Positions 1 through 7,803 of a stretch of 18,839 bases of DNA are shown one piece after another; position 1 is the stretch's first letter; each line of letters begins with the position of its first letter. The position numbers and the translations under genes were made by a program. The notes beneath the pieces were generated by a model. It was given only the letters and a program-made list of their open reading frames with translations. It ran no database searches and was not told the DNA's origin. Source of the DNA: Phoenicibacter sp963592435 (lineage in GTDB: Bacteria > Actinomycetota > Coriobacteriia > Coriobacteriales > Eggerthellaceae); contig CAVAWT010000033.1 in the NCBI GenBank assembly GCA_963592435.1, positions 1-18,839 of the forward strand. The letters are read 5' to 3'.

Positions 1-3000
1 CCACCTCAGCCGCATCAAGGGCATATTTTGCGTAAAGTTGGGCGTCGATGTCGCTGATGGGGGCGGTCCAGTTGATGTCGGAGTGTGGGGTGAAGTCTTG
101 CAGGGGGACTTTTGCCCAAGTTGAGCGAGGGTTGTCTTGAGTAGTTTTAAGAATGCCTAGCATGCAACGTGCAAACTTTCCTTCCAAATATTTCAACAAA
201 GAAGTTGCCTCAAATTCATTGTCAAATTTTCCGACAGAAATGAAAGTATCAGTATGCCCAATCATGGGCCGCCCAATCATGGGCGTAGAAAGCACTTCTC
301 CAAGGGCACCAGAGCCGTTAGACTTAGGTACAACAACGTTCCATGTGGAGAGATACTCATTCTCAATAACATAAGCCTTATCGATATATTTCTCGGTTCT
401 TTCGTTGTTTGACCTGCAAATAAATCCATAGTTTCTACTCAAATCACTATTTTTAGCTTCGCACTCAGGAACCCGATCAAAGAAATTTGAAGCTATCATA
501 TTGCCAGTTCCTTGACCTAACCTCTCTGGTGCAAAACCGAAATCTTCAAAAAACTTTTCAGTCGTTCTGTAAAGCCCCCTTGAAGAAATAATAGAGTCAA
601 GAAATTCGTCGGATTTTGCCATTACTTTATCATGAATCGACTGCAATTCTTCAAAAGGGATAAAAGTTCCAATTGGTCCAATTTCTTTCTCAGCATTGTA
701 GCCAGTTATCGCAACGCCACCTTTTATGTCGTTGTTAGGAAAAACATCAGCAGAATCTGGCCAATGATACAGAACATTAAAGTGTTCATCTTCGAGCATT
801 TTCTTATTCCAAGCAGCAGGAGTTTGTCCACTGTTAGAAAGAAAACGAGCAGGTGAAATTAAAACAACTTTGTCTGCACTTTCAAACGCCAAATCCATGA
901 AAAAGTTGTAAATCGGAGACTTTCTTCCATTGTTGTCGTTATCCTCCTGATACGGTGGGTTTCCGATGATGCAATCGAATTTCATATGCACTCCTTCTGG
1001 TAGTTCTTCTTCCCCTTTGGCAAAAAGCGTTAAATCAAGTTGGATGAGGTTTGATGTGTCGAGACTTTCAGCACCTTCAAAGCCGAAGATAAAGTTTTTG
1101 GCAATGTTGAAGATGATTGGCGTTGGTGCGAAGCCGAAAAGTTGGTTTTCGAAAATGTGCTTTAAGCGCGCTTTCTCGTCTGGGATTTCAACTTCTAACC
1201 CCTTAAACAGGCGCTTGGCAATTTCAGTTAGGTAAAGACCACTTTTAACATAGAGGTCAGCAAAAGTTTTGGTTGGGTCAGCGAAAATGCCTGGGTTTTC
1301 AGCCTCCAACAAATCAAGCATCTTCGTCACAACTGGGCGTGGCGTGAAAATTTGGTTCGTTTTCTGAGGCGGAATGTAGTCGAAAATGTCTTCTGTTGCG
1401 GTCGTCTCGAAATAGTTGCTGAGCTTATCTTTCCTGCTCAAAAACTCACGGCACGCCTCGTTAAAAACAACTTCATCAAAAAAGTGCCCTTCATCGCGAA
1501 GCACACGGAAGTCATCCACAGTGATTCCCGTAACTTCCTCAAAGACATCTGCGTCCACAATTTCATCGAAGTTGTCAAGGCAAGTGTCATCACTGCCATA
1601 CGCCATCAAAAACGAAGGGATGGTGCGCGCAAAACCGCGAAGGCGGGCACGAGTGTCGTCTTCCGACTTCTTTTTCTTTGCATTCTCTTCGTTCTCTACA
1701 ACACTTTTCGCAGTTACAAACTCAATTTCAGGCATCTTTTCAGTCAAGGTGTTCGTCACTTCATAAATGAACTTAACTTGGTTCTGCTCGAAGTTGTGAG
1801 CAAATTTCTTCCGCGCTTCTTCAATTGCTTTTTCGTCCAGCTTCGCATCGGCAATTTCACGTTTTAACTGCACTTTCGCTTTGGCGTTCTCGATGTTGAA
1901 TTGCTGTTGCGACGATTCAATTTCGCGTGCAATTTTCTCGCCAGCAACACGAGCGATTTTTGACCTGGCTTGTTTGCCTAAATCTTCCGACTTCAGCGCC
2001 TCGCCAACAACATTTTCAACTTTGTTTTGAATTGTTTTTGCAGGGTCGGCGCTCTTTTCAGCAAAACTGTCAACAAACTCATCAATTGCGTTGTCCCAAA
2101 CCTTCACCCCAAACAAAGAGGCTTGCCTGTTAACAACAATTGCCTCGTCGCAACGCACATTTCCGTCTTCGTCCAACTCAACGCCATTGGTGTCAACGTT
2201 TTCATCGGTGTGCTTGCCAACAACTTCGCCCACGTCAACTGGGTCAAGCTTGTTGATGATTTCTCGGAACTCTTCCTTGAAAATGCCAGAAACGTTTTTG
2301 AATAGATAATTGCACATGAAGCCTCGGCGAACAACTTGAGTTGCCTTGATTGAGCGAGGAATTGTTAGCACCTGCTCCGCGTCAATTTCCTGCATTTTGC
2401 CGTCGCGCTCGGCAATCACAGGGAAAAAGTTCAGCAAGCGCCTCAAATTCTCTTTGCGCTCCTTCGTTGTTCCGTGGCCGTCCGCCGTTTTCTCATCCAA
2501 GCCATTCGCGAAAGTGTCATAGAGCTCAAGGGTTCTCTCTGGTGCAAAGTCGAAAACGTACGCGTTTTTCTTCTGCAAACGCGCTTGGCTGTTCTTCGGG
2601 TCGTTGAACGCGTGAGGGTTTTGCGCGCGAAATGCTGCTTGCATGTAAACTTGTGGCGACTTCATGTTCGACAACATGAGCACCGCCGTCCATTCTGGAA
2701 TTGTGACGCCAGTCGTGAGTTGCCCGCAAGAAAGCGTGATTGTTTTGTCACATGAGAAAATTGCCTCTTTCACTTTGTCATATGACTTCGTGTTTGTTCT
2801 TTCATCGTCGGCATCGTCGCGCCCATTTCCAGCAGCCAACACAATTTCGTAATTCCCATTCCCAAAAATTGCGTTTTGCTCCAGCATTTTTTTGAGCGCC
2901 TTGCAACTGTCAACTCTGTCAAGAACCCAAAGTGTGTGTTTTAATTCACTCCGAAGCTCAGGCGTCGAAAACGGAAACTTCTCATTTGTTGCCAGCGTCC

Positions 3001-4237
3001 ACAGCCATTTTTCAACATCTTCGGCATGAACAAATTCGCCATTTGTTTTGCATGAGAAAAATTCTCCCAAATCGAACGCGAAATTGACTTTGTCTTCCCC
3101 AAGGTCTGCACCAGCGCTAAATTCATCTGCCAGCATGTCGCTCATCTGAAACGTGAACATGTTGATTGTCGGCAACGTTTCATAGGGGTTGTTGACCTCA
3201 GAAGTCGCGTCCCATTCCTGCTTCGCCGTTTGTTCGTCAACATAGGTCCAGTTGAAAATTTGGTCTTCCGAGAAATCCCCGCTTGCAAGCGCCTTAAACG
3301 GCGTTCCCGAAAGGTAGAGCCTGTTTTTAGTTTCAATTTGGTTGAAAGCAACGTCGGTTTTAACAGTGTCAACACCTTCGTGGCTCTCGTCGATAACAAG
3401 CAAATCCCACGAAGTTTCAGCCACCCATTCCAGCTTTTGGTGCTTGCCTCCAAAAAATTCGCCGCCTTTTAAGTCTTGCAACGACAAAAATGCAAACATT
3501 CCTTCAAACTTGCCTTGTTTCCTCATCTTCTTAAATTCAGAAAAGTTCAAGGCGTTTCTCTTTTTCAACGCACTTGTTTCAGAAACGAACGCAATTTCAG
3601 GCGCTTTCCAAGCGATGAATTTCTCAAAATCGTCCATCCAAGAGTTAGCAATTGCAGGGCGGTTTGTCACAATCAGCACATTTTTTGCACCCATTTTAAG
3701 CGCCAAGTCGTAAGTTGTTAAGGTTTTCCCGAAACGCGGTTTTGCATTCCATAAAAACTTGCCTGATTCGTGTTGCGTAAAATAGTCAAGCGTTTGCTCG
3801 ACTGCCCTTTGTTGCTCGTCGCGCAATTGATATTCATTTTCGCCCTTGCTCTGCGAAAAGTCGCCGTTGACGAAATCCTCAAAATGCGCATGCGACGCTT
3901 CAGGCGTGCCGTTGTAATAAAACCACTCGCTCAGCGAGCCGTCGTCCCAGATTCTCTGCTGAACGTCTTTTACTTGGGTAATGTAGCGGTGAAAATCCTT
4001 GTCGTGAAACCATTCGTCCTTGCACTTGAACTTTGAAGGCTCGGTCCACAAAATGTCATATTTAAAATGCTTGGAAGCCTGCTTGTTTTGCTCGGCAATT
4101 CTTTTTTCGGCATCCTCGCGAATTGTCTCGCCAATTTTAATCCAACCGTCATCCGTTGCCTCATTTGGATGAGTGTAGGCGTAGATCTGGGGATACGTCA
4201 GCTTAACCGTTTCAATTTTCGTTCTGTCTTCACTCAT
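1..4237 (-). CDS. Gene B: GIY-YIG/SF2 helicase/adenine methylase restriction-modification protein (3' end off window)
   Basis: One open frame of 1,412 codons runs from ATG 4237 off the left edge. Alignment with its remnant at 13017 suggests only about 12 codons are missing. Visible domains in order are: an N-terminal GIY-YIG-like segment (IYAYT...GWIKIGET, residues 18-38); an SF2 translocase with Walker A KPRFGKT (166-172), DESH box (283-286), SGTPF and a QAAFRAQNP motif VI near 535; and a gamma-type N6-adenine methylase with IFTP (963-966), a degenerate motif I FADLYVKSG (992-1000) and catalytic GNPPYQ (1092-1097). A C-terminal region, probably target recognition, follows. By family knowledge this resembles single-chain type IIG/ISP-like enzymes with an Eco57I-type methylase. 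The nuclease would be the GIY-YIG domain, since no PD-(D/E)XK was recognised. The start overlaps the stop of gene A by ATGA, so the two are translationally coupled. The general class is secure; recognition site and activity are unknown. Confidence 0.9.
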   Translation of the reverse strand, partial: MSEDRTKIETVKLTYPQIYAYTHPNEATDDGWIKIGETIREDAEKRIAEQNKQASKHFKYDILWTEPSKFKCKDEWFHDKDFHRYITQVKDVQQRIWDDGSLSEWFYYNGTPEASHAHFEDFVNGDFSQSKGENEYQLRDEQQRAVEQTLDYFTQHESGKFLWNAKPRFGKTLTTYDLALKMGAKNVLIVTNRPAIANSWMDDFEKFIAWKAPEIAFVSETSALKKRNALNFSEFKKMRKQGKFEGMFAFLSLQDLKGGEFFGGKHQKLEWVAETSWDLLVIDESHEGVDTVKTDVAFNQIETKNRLYLSGTPFKALASGDFSEDQIFNWTYVDEQTAKQEWDATSEVNNPYETLPTINMFTFQMSDMLADEFSAGADLGEDKVNFAFDLGEFFSCKTNGEFVHAEDVEKWLWTLATNEKFPFSTPELRSELKHTLWVLDRVDSCKALKKMLEQNAIFGNGNYEIVLAAGNGRDDADDERTNTKSYDKVKEAIFSCDKTITLSCGQLTTGVTIPEWTAVLMLSNMKSPQVYMQAAFRAQNPHAFNDPKNSQARLQKKNAYVFDFAPERTLELYDTFANGLDEKTADGHGTTKERKENLRRLLNFFPVIAERDGKMQEIDAEQVLTIPRSIKATQVVRRGFMCNYLFKNVSGIFKEEFREIINKLDPVDVGEVVGKHTDENVDTNGVELDEDGNVRCDEAIVVNRQASLFGVKVWDNAIDEFVDSFAEKSADPAKTIQNKVENVVGEALKSEDLGKQARSKIARVAGEKIAREIESSQQQFNIENAKAKVQLKREIADAKLDEKAIEEARKKFAHNFEQNQVKFIYEVTNTLTEKMPEIEFVTAKSVVENEENAKKKKSEDDTRARLRGFARTIPSFLMAYGSDDTCLDNFDEIVDADVFEEVTGITVDDFRVLRDEGHFFDEVVFNEACREFLSRKDKLSNYFETTATEDIFDYIPPQKTNQIFTPRPVVTKMLDLLEAENPGIFADPTKTFADLYVKSGLYLTEIAKRLFKGLEVEIPDEKARLKHIFENQLFGFAPTPIIFNIAKNFIFGFEGAESLDTSNLIQLDLTLFAKGEEELPEGVHMKFDCIIGNPPYQEDNDNNGRKSPIYNFFMDLAFESADKVVLISPARFLSNSGQTPAAWNKKMLEDEHFNVLYHWPDSADVFPNNDIKGGVAITGYNAEKEIGPIGTFIPFEELQSIHDKVMAKSDEFLDSIISSRGLYRTTEKFFEDFGFAPERLGQGTGNMIASNFFDRVPECEAKNSDLSRNYGFICRSNNERTEKYIDKAYVIENEYLSTWNVVVPKSNGSGALGEVLSTPMIGRPMIGHTDTFISVGKFDNEFEATSLLKYLEGKFARCMLGILKTTQDNPRSTWAKVPLQDFTPHSDINWTAPISDIDAQLYAKYALDAAEV

Positions 4238-5127
4238 TGCCCGAAAAACTCCATCTTGCCCGTTTTCCAATTCATCACTTTAACAAGTGTGCCTTGTTTG
4301 ACCTCTGTTTTCTTCGTCTCTTGCACACTCACGTTGCCGAAAAGGTCGGTCTTCTCAATTTTTTCAGTGTGCACAACTTCTCTTTCGCTGAGCGGAATAA
4401 TTTGTTTTAGCCCGTCCATCTGGAAGATGTTGTAGCTCACAATTTCTGCAATTTTCATTATCTCATCAAGCGTTGGGAACTGTTCCCATTTGTCGGTGAA
4501 GTAGTCAACGAATGTGAACACCAAATTCTCGCGCGCCAAAATGATTGAGTCGCCACTCCACTCAAAGCCATAAGACGCCTTAAACGCGCGTGTTACATTG
4601 TCATACCACTTCTGCTTGTCATCAACTTCCGCGTTTATGCGTTGCAATTTTCTGTCAAGAAAACCAGTGCGCTTTGGCAAATCAATCAGCTCGCCCGTTT
4701 CCATTTCATATCTGTTAGCAATAAACGGTGCCTCCCCACAAGTTATCTCAAGCCATGTTTTGTCGATGAATTCGTCGAAATCTTCTGCAAAGCCTGGGTT
4801 TTCTTCCTCAATGCCGTCAATCATCCTCTTGACAATCCACGAAGGCGTAAAAACTTCAGCATGTTGCTTCGTGCGTTTTTTCTGCACGTCTTTTTGCTTC
4901 AAAGCGCGAGGCTGAATGAGTTTTGAGTTTTCGCCGATAATCATGGCTGCCATGATTTCACTTGTGGGCTCAAAACCCTTACCCAAGTGCTGGTAGTTGT
5001 CATTCGCCCAAATTATGTTGTGCTTACTTTTAGCAGAGCTCCTCGTCCTGTCAACCAGCATTAGATCCAGAAGCTCTGGGCTTTTCTCAAAAATGCTCTG
5101 CTCCAAAATGTCGGGTGAATTTTCCAT
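4234..5127 (-). CDS. Gene A: methylase-like R-M subunit (motif I, no NPPY)
   Basis: This 297-aa protein has EVFTPSWIV (91-99), typical of the motif X region of N6-adenine methylases, and ITCGEAPF (128-135), which looks like an S-adenosylmethionine-binding motif I. It has no NPPY/DPPY catalytic motif. Proteins of this size beside helicase-methylase genes are often annotated 'restriction endonuclease subunit M'. The four-base ATGA overlap with gene B means the two are made together. B carries NPPY but only a degenerate motif I, so the two may form a complementary heteromer; that is inference. The start at ATG 5127 has no Shine-Dalgarno site but lies 6 nt after a perfect TATAAT, which suggests a leaderless transcript. 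The first 26 codons recur as a remnant at 15578-15658. Confidence 0.85.
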   Translation of the reverse strand: MENSPDILEQSIFEKSPELLDLMLVDRTRSSAKSKHNIIWANDNYQHLGKGFEPTSEIMAAMIIGENSKLIQPRALKQKDVQKKRTKQHAEVFTPSWIVKRMIDGIEEENPGFAEDFDEFIDKTWLEITCGEAPFIANRYEMETGELIDLPKRTGFLDRKLQRINAEVDDKQKWYDNVTRAFKASYGFEWSGDSIILARENLVFTFVDYFTDKWEQFPTLDEIMKIAEIVSYNIFQMDGLKQIIPLSEREVVHTEKIEKTDLFGNVSVQETKKTEVKQGTLVKVMNWKTGKMEFFGQ

Positions 5128-5133
5128 GCGTAA

Positions 5134-5156
5134 ATTATAGCAGGGGACGGTCCTTA
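5134..5156 (-). promoter_or_regulatory. Leaderless promoter of genes A-B with GGACCGTCC element
   Basis: On the minus strand a perfect TATAAT (5139-5134) ends 6 nt before the ATG of gene A, placing the expected transcription start at or next to the start codon. No Shine-Dalgarno site or good -35 is visible. Just upstream is GGACCGTCCCC, a short inverted repeat (GGAC/GTCC). The whole block is nearly identical at 15665-15687 in the second copy, so selection or recent duplication has kept it. The absent -35 plus the small palindrome would fit regulation by a bound protein; that is inference. Confidence 0.6.
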
Positions 5157-5178
5157 GGGGTGGCAGTCTTACTGCTAT

Positions 5179-5751
5179 CTAAAGCTCTACCTTTTCAATT
5201 GAGTACTCAAATGAAACTCTATTCTCATCCTCATCAGGTTCCCAATCTTGAGACTCGTCATACAACAAGTCTTCAGGATTCTTACCAAAGCTAACTCTAA
5301 GCATTTCGTCAAACCATGCAAGTTTATCAACCACCAAACATTCATCGCGAAAGCTAAAAACAATGGCTTTAGTGAATCTTTTTTCACAAAATGGAATCCC
5401 TTGAAACTTTGCAACTGTAGAAGTTTCGAAAATTTCAATCTTATCAATTTTTTTATTAACAACAATTTCCTCAGTTTCAGGCGAAATTGAAGAAATATCC
5501 AGCTTTTCGCTTGTTACCTTATCAACAGAAATCACTCCGAATTCTTCAAAATCACCTTCCTCGTTAATTTTAACTTCTTCGAGAAGACAATTGACATCTA
5601 TTGAATAATTTTCTGAATGTATTCTCACAGTATTCCAAGCAACATTTGGCGGAGCAGCAATTGCTGCCTCAACCTTCAAGAGCTTACTGCCTTTGAGAAC
5701 ACTCAATAACTCTATTTCTTGTTTTCTTATCCTTCTATCTTCGTTAATCAT
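5179..5751 (-). CDS. Hypothetical protein of the inserted module (190 aa)
   Basis: No family was recognised. The protein is acidic and soluble, with no membrane segment or signal peptide. It ends in a strongly acidic stretch (ESQDWEPDEDENR) and has alternating beta-like strands in the middle. ATG 5751 was chosen because AAGGGG lies 5-6 nt upstream; a start six codons earlier would have to use a weaker site. Its first 8 nt overlap the stop of the 63-aa gene, so it is the last gene of the coupled module XRE - ImmA - DUF4417 - 63 aa - 190 aa. Gene A follows after 51 nt but has its own promoter. The role is unknown; an immunity or effector partner of the DUF4417 gene is possible. Confidence 0.7.
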   Translation of the reverse strand: MINEDRRIRKQEIELLSVLKGSKLLKVEAAIAAPPNVAWNTVRIHSENYSIDVNCLLEEVKINEEGDFEEFGVISVDKVTSEKLDISSISPETEEIVVNKKIDKIEIFETSTVAKFQGIPFCEKRFTKAIVFSFRDECLVVDKLAWFDEMLRVSFGKNPEDLLYDESQDWEPDEDENRVSFEYSIEKVEL

Positions 5752-5935
5752 TGTTTCCCCTTTGAACAAAGTGTATTTTTTGACTCTTTACTCTCTTTAA
5801 TCCTGATATTTCAAGTTCCACAACAGGGCTTCTGTCCTTTGAAGAAGAATACATTCTATATTTAATGATTGTACCGTCTTTCATTGTCATAATGTGACCC
5901 TTTCCGAAAAGACCACCACTATTATGGCCTCCCAA
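5744..5935 (-). CDS. Small protein (63 aa), TTG start
   Basis: The frame stays open between the DUF4417 gene and the 190-aa gene and overlaps both: 14 nt with the first, 8 nt with the second. TTG 5935 is the best start because a perfect AAAGGAGG (5950-5943) lies 7 nt upstream. ATG 5890, with GGAAAGGG before it, is a shorter alternative giving 48 aa. From the TTG the protein begins with a glycine-rich GGHNSGGLFGKGH, followed by a small, strand-rich, lysine-rich body. No family was recognised. The double overlap and excellent Shine-Dalgarno site argue that it is real. It may work with, or be a detached C-terminal part of, the DUF4417 protein. Confidence 0.65.
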   Translation of the reverse strand: MGGHNSGGLFGKGHIMTMKDGTIIKYRMYSSSKDRSPVVELEISGLKRVKSQKIHFVQRGNND

Positions 5936-6605
5936 TTTGTTTTCCTCCTTTCTTCTCGGATTTAAGCTTCCCCCTACCTTTAGCTTCATAAATTCTTATC
6001 GGAATTTTCTTCAATCTTGCATAGTCGCAAACTCCATATTGGTCACTGCCATACCAAAGAATGTTGGATGGCTCAAGTTCATCAACAATATGAACAAGAG
6101 ATTCTTTCAGAATCGCCCTATCTGCCTTATCGCGAATCATTGACCGTGCCCCAATCGCAATTGTTGAGTGATGCGGATGACCTGCAAGAACTTCTTTATA
6201 GTTAGAATCCTCACATCTCGCTTGAGGAATCACCAGCTTCAGTGTCTTCTGCATCCAATATGTACAGACATTATTCCTGTAGTAGTTATATTCTTTAAGG
6301 GCAGCAGGGAAATCCCAGCCAACACTATAATCTAGGCCAATAACTCCTTCAAACTGATTCAGTTTTTTGATGTATCTTTTGGGATTATTCCAAAAACGTT
6401 CGATATAGTAGTCGTCTTCAAAAAAGTGGACCACTTGGTTGTAATCTCTACAACTCTGCCTCATCGCATCTGAGAAAGCAATTAGCCTTTCAGGTTCTGC
6501 ATGTACTGGCTTAAGAGCTGGCATGTCAAGTTTTCCTTCGTAAGTTGTTCCCTCTACCATCCACGCATGGAAAACATCACGGTAGTGTCTTTTGTTATTT
6601 TTCAA
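5922..6605 (-). CDS. DUF4417-like protein
   Basis: This 227-aa protein matches what I recall of the DUF4417 family, found in phages and mobile elements. Supporting features are an FEDDYYIERFWNNPKRY segment, then GVIGLDYSVGWDFPAA, an EYNYYRNN...YWMQ segment, KLVIPQARC, and a late WYGSDQYG block. The alternating strand/helix layout suggests a Rossmann- or TIM-like fold, but no catalytic residue is assigned and the function is unknown. TTG 6605 is preferred because AGAAAGG (6619-6613) sits 6-7 nt upstream. That site is itself inside a hairpin switch. The C-terminus is basic (lysine/glycine-rich) and overlaps the 63-aa gene by 14 nt. It heads the effector part of the insert behind the XRE/ImmA pair. 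Confidence 0.75.
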   Translation of the reverse strand: MKNNKRHYRDVFHAWMVEGTTYEGKLDMPALKPVHAEPERLIAFSDAMRQSCRDYNQVVHFFEDDYYIERFWNNPKRYIKKLNQFEGVIGLDYSVGWDFPAALKEYNYYRNNVCTYWMQKTLKLVIPQARCEDSNYKEVLAGHPHHSTIAIGARSMIRDKADRAILKESLVHIVDELEPSNILWYGSDQYGVCDYARLKKIPIRIYEAKGRGKLKSEKKGGKQIGRP

Positions 6606-6611
6606 TTTAAA

Positions 6612-6701
6612 CCTTTCTAACGTTTCTTACAAAATATGTTGCTTTTAGAAAGGCGATATGACACAATAAAGATGTGCGGTCGATATTGTTATATCGCCTT
6701 T
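6612..6701 (-). promoter_or_regulatory. Mutually exclusive hairpins controlling the DUF4417 ribosome-binding site
   Basis: In minus-strand RNA three segments occur in order. Segment 1 is AAAGGCGAUAU (6701-6691). Segment 2 is AUAUCGCCUUUCUAA (6659-6645). Segment 3 is UUAGAAAGG (6620-6612), which contains the Shine-Dalgarno site of the DUF4417 gene. Segments 1 and 2 pair perfectly over 11 bp, with an extra inner ACAAU/AUUGU helix. Segments 2 and 3 pair perfectly over 9 bp. The pairings share the same CCUUU bases, so only one can form. The first leaves the ribosome site free; the second hides it. This is attenuator or riboswitch-like geometry. The ligand or trigger is unknown. Confidence 0.6.
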
Positions 6702-6749
6702 TGGTCGTCTAAGATTTCTTGGGCGACCACTCATTCACTCAATTTCAAT

Positions 6750-7289
6750 TTAACCACCCCCTTCACAGTGGCATAAATTTACAATTTCATATTCATAACT
6801 CTCTTGAGATGCACCACAATTTTTTCTTGATTTTGCTCTGCGAAGAGCGCAACATGCAGCTTCATAACTGATGCGAAAATGGTCAGCAATGTCAAATGCG
6901 TCATCAAAACCAATTTCAACAATCATTGGCGTTGGAGCAAGAAGATAACTCGCAAAATGATTCGCTTCAGCTTCATTGTGTCTGCAGTCGCATTTATGCC
7001 CAAGCCATATGTGGCCAATTTCGTGAGCAACGCTAAAGCGAAGTCGGTCAATATTAGCATTTTCGTTATAAAAAATACGGTTTTCATCAATTTTTGCAAA
7101 AGCATCTTCAGAAATACTTTCAGGCTTGTTGATTCCGTAGTGTGAAGCCTGAGAGTAGGGTATTAGTTCAATTCCCATTTTGGTAGCTAAATCACTTAGT
7201 TTAAGAGGGTATGCCTTAATGTTGTAATCTTCAATTAGTTCCTTAACGGAATTATCGATTCTCTTATATGTTTCTCCATCGAGATACAA
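6750..7289 (-). CDS. ImmA/IrrE-family metallopeptidase
   Basis: This 179-aa protein carries the zinc-peptidase signature HEIGH followed by HNEAEANHFASYLLAP, where the downstream glutamate region gives the third ligand. This is the typical layout of the ImmA/IrrE (COG2856) family. Members cleave or inactivate a partner XRE repressor in response to damage or stress, as ImmA does to ImmR in ICEBs1. The start is TTG 7289, 6 nt after the XRE gene's stop, with only a weak GGTGA upstream, so coupled translation is likely. The C-terminal tail is rich in Cys/His (NLCHCEGGG), which is unusual. It probably switches expression of the DUF4417 module downstream by acting on the neighbouring repressor. Confidence 0.9.
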   Translation of the reverse strand: MYLDGETYKRIDNSVKELIEDYNIKAYPLKLSDLATKMGIELIPYSQASHYGINKPESISEDAFAKIDENRIFYNENANIDRLRFSVAHEIGHIWLGHKCDCRHNEAEANHFASYLLAPTPMIVEIGFDDAFDIADHFRISYEAACCALRRAKSRKNCGASQESYEYEIVNLCHCEGGG

Positions 7290-7295
7290 TTCGCG

Positions 7296-7601
7296 TTATT
7301 CACCAATCAATGCATTCATCAAAGTCTTTTTTTCTTCTTTGCTAAGTGACTTTGCGTTCCTTGCGATTAGCATAACCGCCTTTTCAACTTGCTCGCCTTC
7401 ATCTTTTTCAACGCCCATAAGGTCGTCGACCGTAACATCGAGAGCTCGAGCAATTGCTGCAAGACTAATCGATCGAGGTTCTCTCTCACCATTGATGTAC
7501 CGCGAAATTGAAGCCTCTGAGAGGTTGGTAATTTCTGAAAGTTTGCGTCTGCTCATTCCCTTCAACTGCATCATTTCTTCAATTCTTTCTCCTACGGTCA
7601 T
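7296..7601 (-). CDS. XRE-family repressor, ImmR-like
   Basis: This 101-aa protein has an N-terminal helix-turn-helix (about residues 5-60; RRKLSEITNLSEASISRYING is the core), then a short acidic linker and a helical C-terminal tail ending NALIGE. Length and position directly before an ImmA/IrrE peptidase match the repressor half of ImmR/ImmA pairs from integrative elements and phages. The start at ATG 7601 has GGAGG 8 nt upstream. A strong sigma-70-type promoter lies at 7637-7665. It probably represses its own promoter and that of the module, with relief through ImmA cleavage; that is family knowledge applied here. Confidence 0.9.
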   Translation of the reverse strand: MTVGERIEEMMQLKGMSRRKLSEITNLSEASISRYINGEREPRSISLAAIARALDVTVDDLMGVEKDEGEQVEKAVMLIARNAKSLSKEEKKTLMNALIGE

Positions 7602-7636
7602 GGCGTATACCTCCCTTTCTTCTTTTCCATGACTAC

Positions 7637-7665
7637 ATGATATAGTAATCTTTTAATAAAGTCAA
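7637..7665 (-). promoter_or_regulatory. Promoter of the XRE-ImmA operon
   Basis: The minus strand reads TTGACT (7665-7660), 17 nt, TATCAT (7642-7637), close to the sigma-70 consensus. The expected start of transcription is near 7630, where an ATG begins a 10-codon ORF (7630-7598) whose TGA overlaps the ATG of the XRE gene. Confidence 0.75.
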
Positions 7666-7803
7666 GAGGATTTTCCAAATGGTAATTTATCATTCTCAAG
7701 GACCTTTCAGAATTAATATCACTTTTTTAAATATTTGGTCTTATTTGGAAGTTTGGTCAATGCGAAATAAGGATGATTTTCTTATATTTACCGACGAAGT
7801 ATT

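Noticed and set aside
951..965. Possible frameshift between the helicase and methylase parts of gene B
   Set aside because: Codon-by-codon reading from 1606 to 964 kept the same phase as the ATG at 4237; no stop or shift found.
1352..1867. A 171-codon plus-strand frame and many shorter ones inside 1-4230
   Set aside because: They are antisense to gene B, whose own frame has coherent domain motifs throughout; none shows a recognisable family or a ribosome site.
5163..5175. Hairpin GCAGT-CTT-ACTGC as terminator after the 190-aa gene
   Set aside because: Five-base stem with a three-base loop and no T run; too weak.
5922..5989. Programmed frameshift joining the DUF4417 protein to the 63-aa frame
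   Set aside because: It would need a +1 shift without a clear slippery site, and the second frame has its own excellent ribosome site and TTG start.
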